A stretch of DNA of 64,000 bases from Pleodorina starrii (lineage: Eukaryota > Chlorophyta > Chlorophyceae > Chlamydomonadales > Volvocaceae), in contig BRXU01000008.1 of the NCBI GenBank assembly GCA_030267565.1, forward strand, positions 744,001-808,000, in the 5' to 3' direction. Below are positions 63,601 to 64,000 of this stretch, piece by piece. The notes beneath the pieces were generated by a model that made no database searches, was not told the DNA's origin, and worked only from the letters and a program-made list of their open reading frames with translations. How positions within the stretch are numbered: position 1 is the stretch's first letter; each line of letters opens with the position of its first letter. The position numbers were made by a program, and so were the translations under genes.

Positions 63601-64000
63601 ACCAAACGGCTTAGTGCTGTCATTATTCTAATAAGAGCGAGGAATATATTAAGGAAGCGGCGGGCCCCTTCCTTACAAAACGGGTTGGGTAATCAGCAGT
63701 AGTGTCCGATGTCGTACGTCCTACGAGACAACTTATTAGTAAGCAACATATATTCTCGCATGCATATCGGTCATCAACGCAAAGCACAGCCAGGCAAACA
63801 GTACAGCAACTTGGCTGCTTAAAGAAGGATTGATATATAACTATATATATGAGAATGCGCAAATTGTTTGCCTGGGACGCACGTCTTTGGAATGCGAACG
63901 GCCGCCAACTTTGGCAATCGATTGGAGCCCCCCAAGCAAGCAAAAGAGCTAGTAATCATGGATATCTAACTCTCGCGTCAAAGGTGCGTGGCCGCAGTTG
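60667..64000. other. No gene seen
   Basis: No coding region, RNA gene or mobile element could be supported. Short frames on both strands lack family features. Small CTG/GCC-rich patches lie around 61250-61370. The DNA is less GC-rich than the genic part of the window. Confidence 0.4.

Overview
The window looks like nuclear DNA of a volvocalean green alga (Chlamydomonas/Volvox group). Coding exons are GC-rich and interrupted by many short GT-AG introns. Introns are full of simple repeats. A dual-endonuclease non-LTR element of the Dualen/RandI type, a group described from Chlamydomonas, lies at the left edge. Short (TTTTAGGG)-type telomere-like runs and TGTAA poly(A)-type signals also occur. 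No bacterial or organellar genes are seen. The species assignment is inference.

Layout. (1) 1-7022: the 3' part of an apparently intact Dualen/RandI retrotransposon with one open frame of about 2290 codons. (2) 7053-20501 (+): an 18-exon gene for a NACHT-type STAND NTPase followed by WD40 repeats. The retrotransposon tail ends about 30 bp before its first visible exon, so the N-terminus lies to the left of the window or is lost. Its introns hold two hAT-like MITEs, two perfect spacerless palindromes and other small repeats. (3) 22048-23641 (-): a 5'-truncated L1-like LINE. (4) 24530-33786 (+): a 12-exon armadillo-repeat protein gene. One intron carries a stack of SINE-like copies with (AC)n tails. 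(5) 36513-40161 (-): a six-exon gene for a DUF1295/steroid 5-alpha-reductase-like membrane enzyme. (6) 40855-46174 (+): a nine-exon gene for the ribosome-biogenesis factor RRP36. It is divergent from gene 5, and its first intron contains about 590 bp of (CCCCG)n. (7) 46.2-64 kb: gene-poor, repeat-rich DNA. It contains two large inverted repeats (about 1.15 and 1.33 kb), a head-to-head inverted Ty3/gypsy remnant split by another insertion, several satellites, tRNA-like fragments and a compact 324-bp TRIM-like element with 90-bp terminal repeats and a 5-bp target duplication.

The four host genes share no obvious pathway. The exon models of genes 5 and 6 close exactly in frame (870 and 987 nt). 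The models of genes 2 and 4 are phase-consistent throughout, but their 5' ends are unresolved. All splice sites were read by eye from GT-AG rules, reading frame and protein-family resemblance; no transcripts were available.
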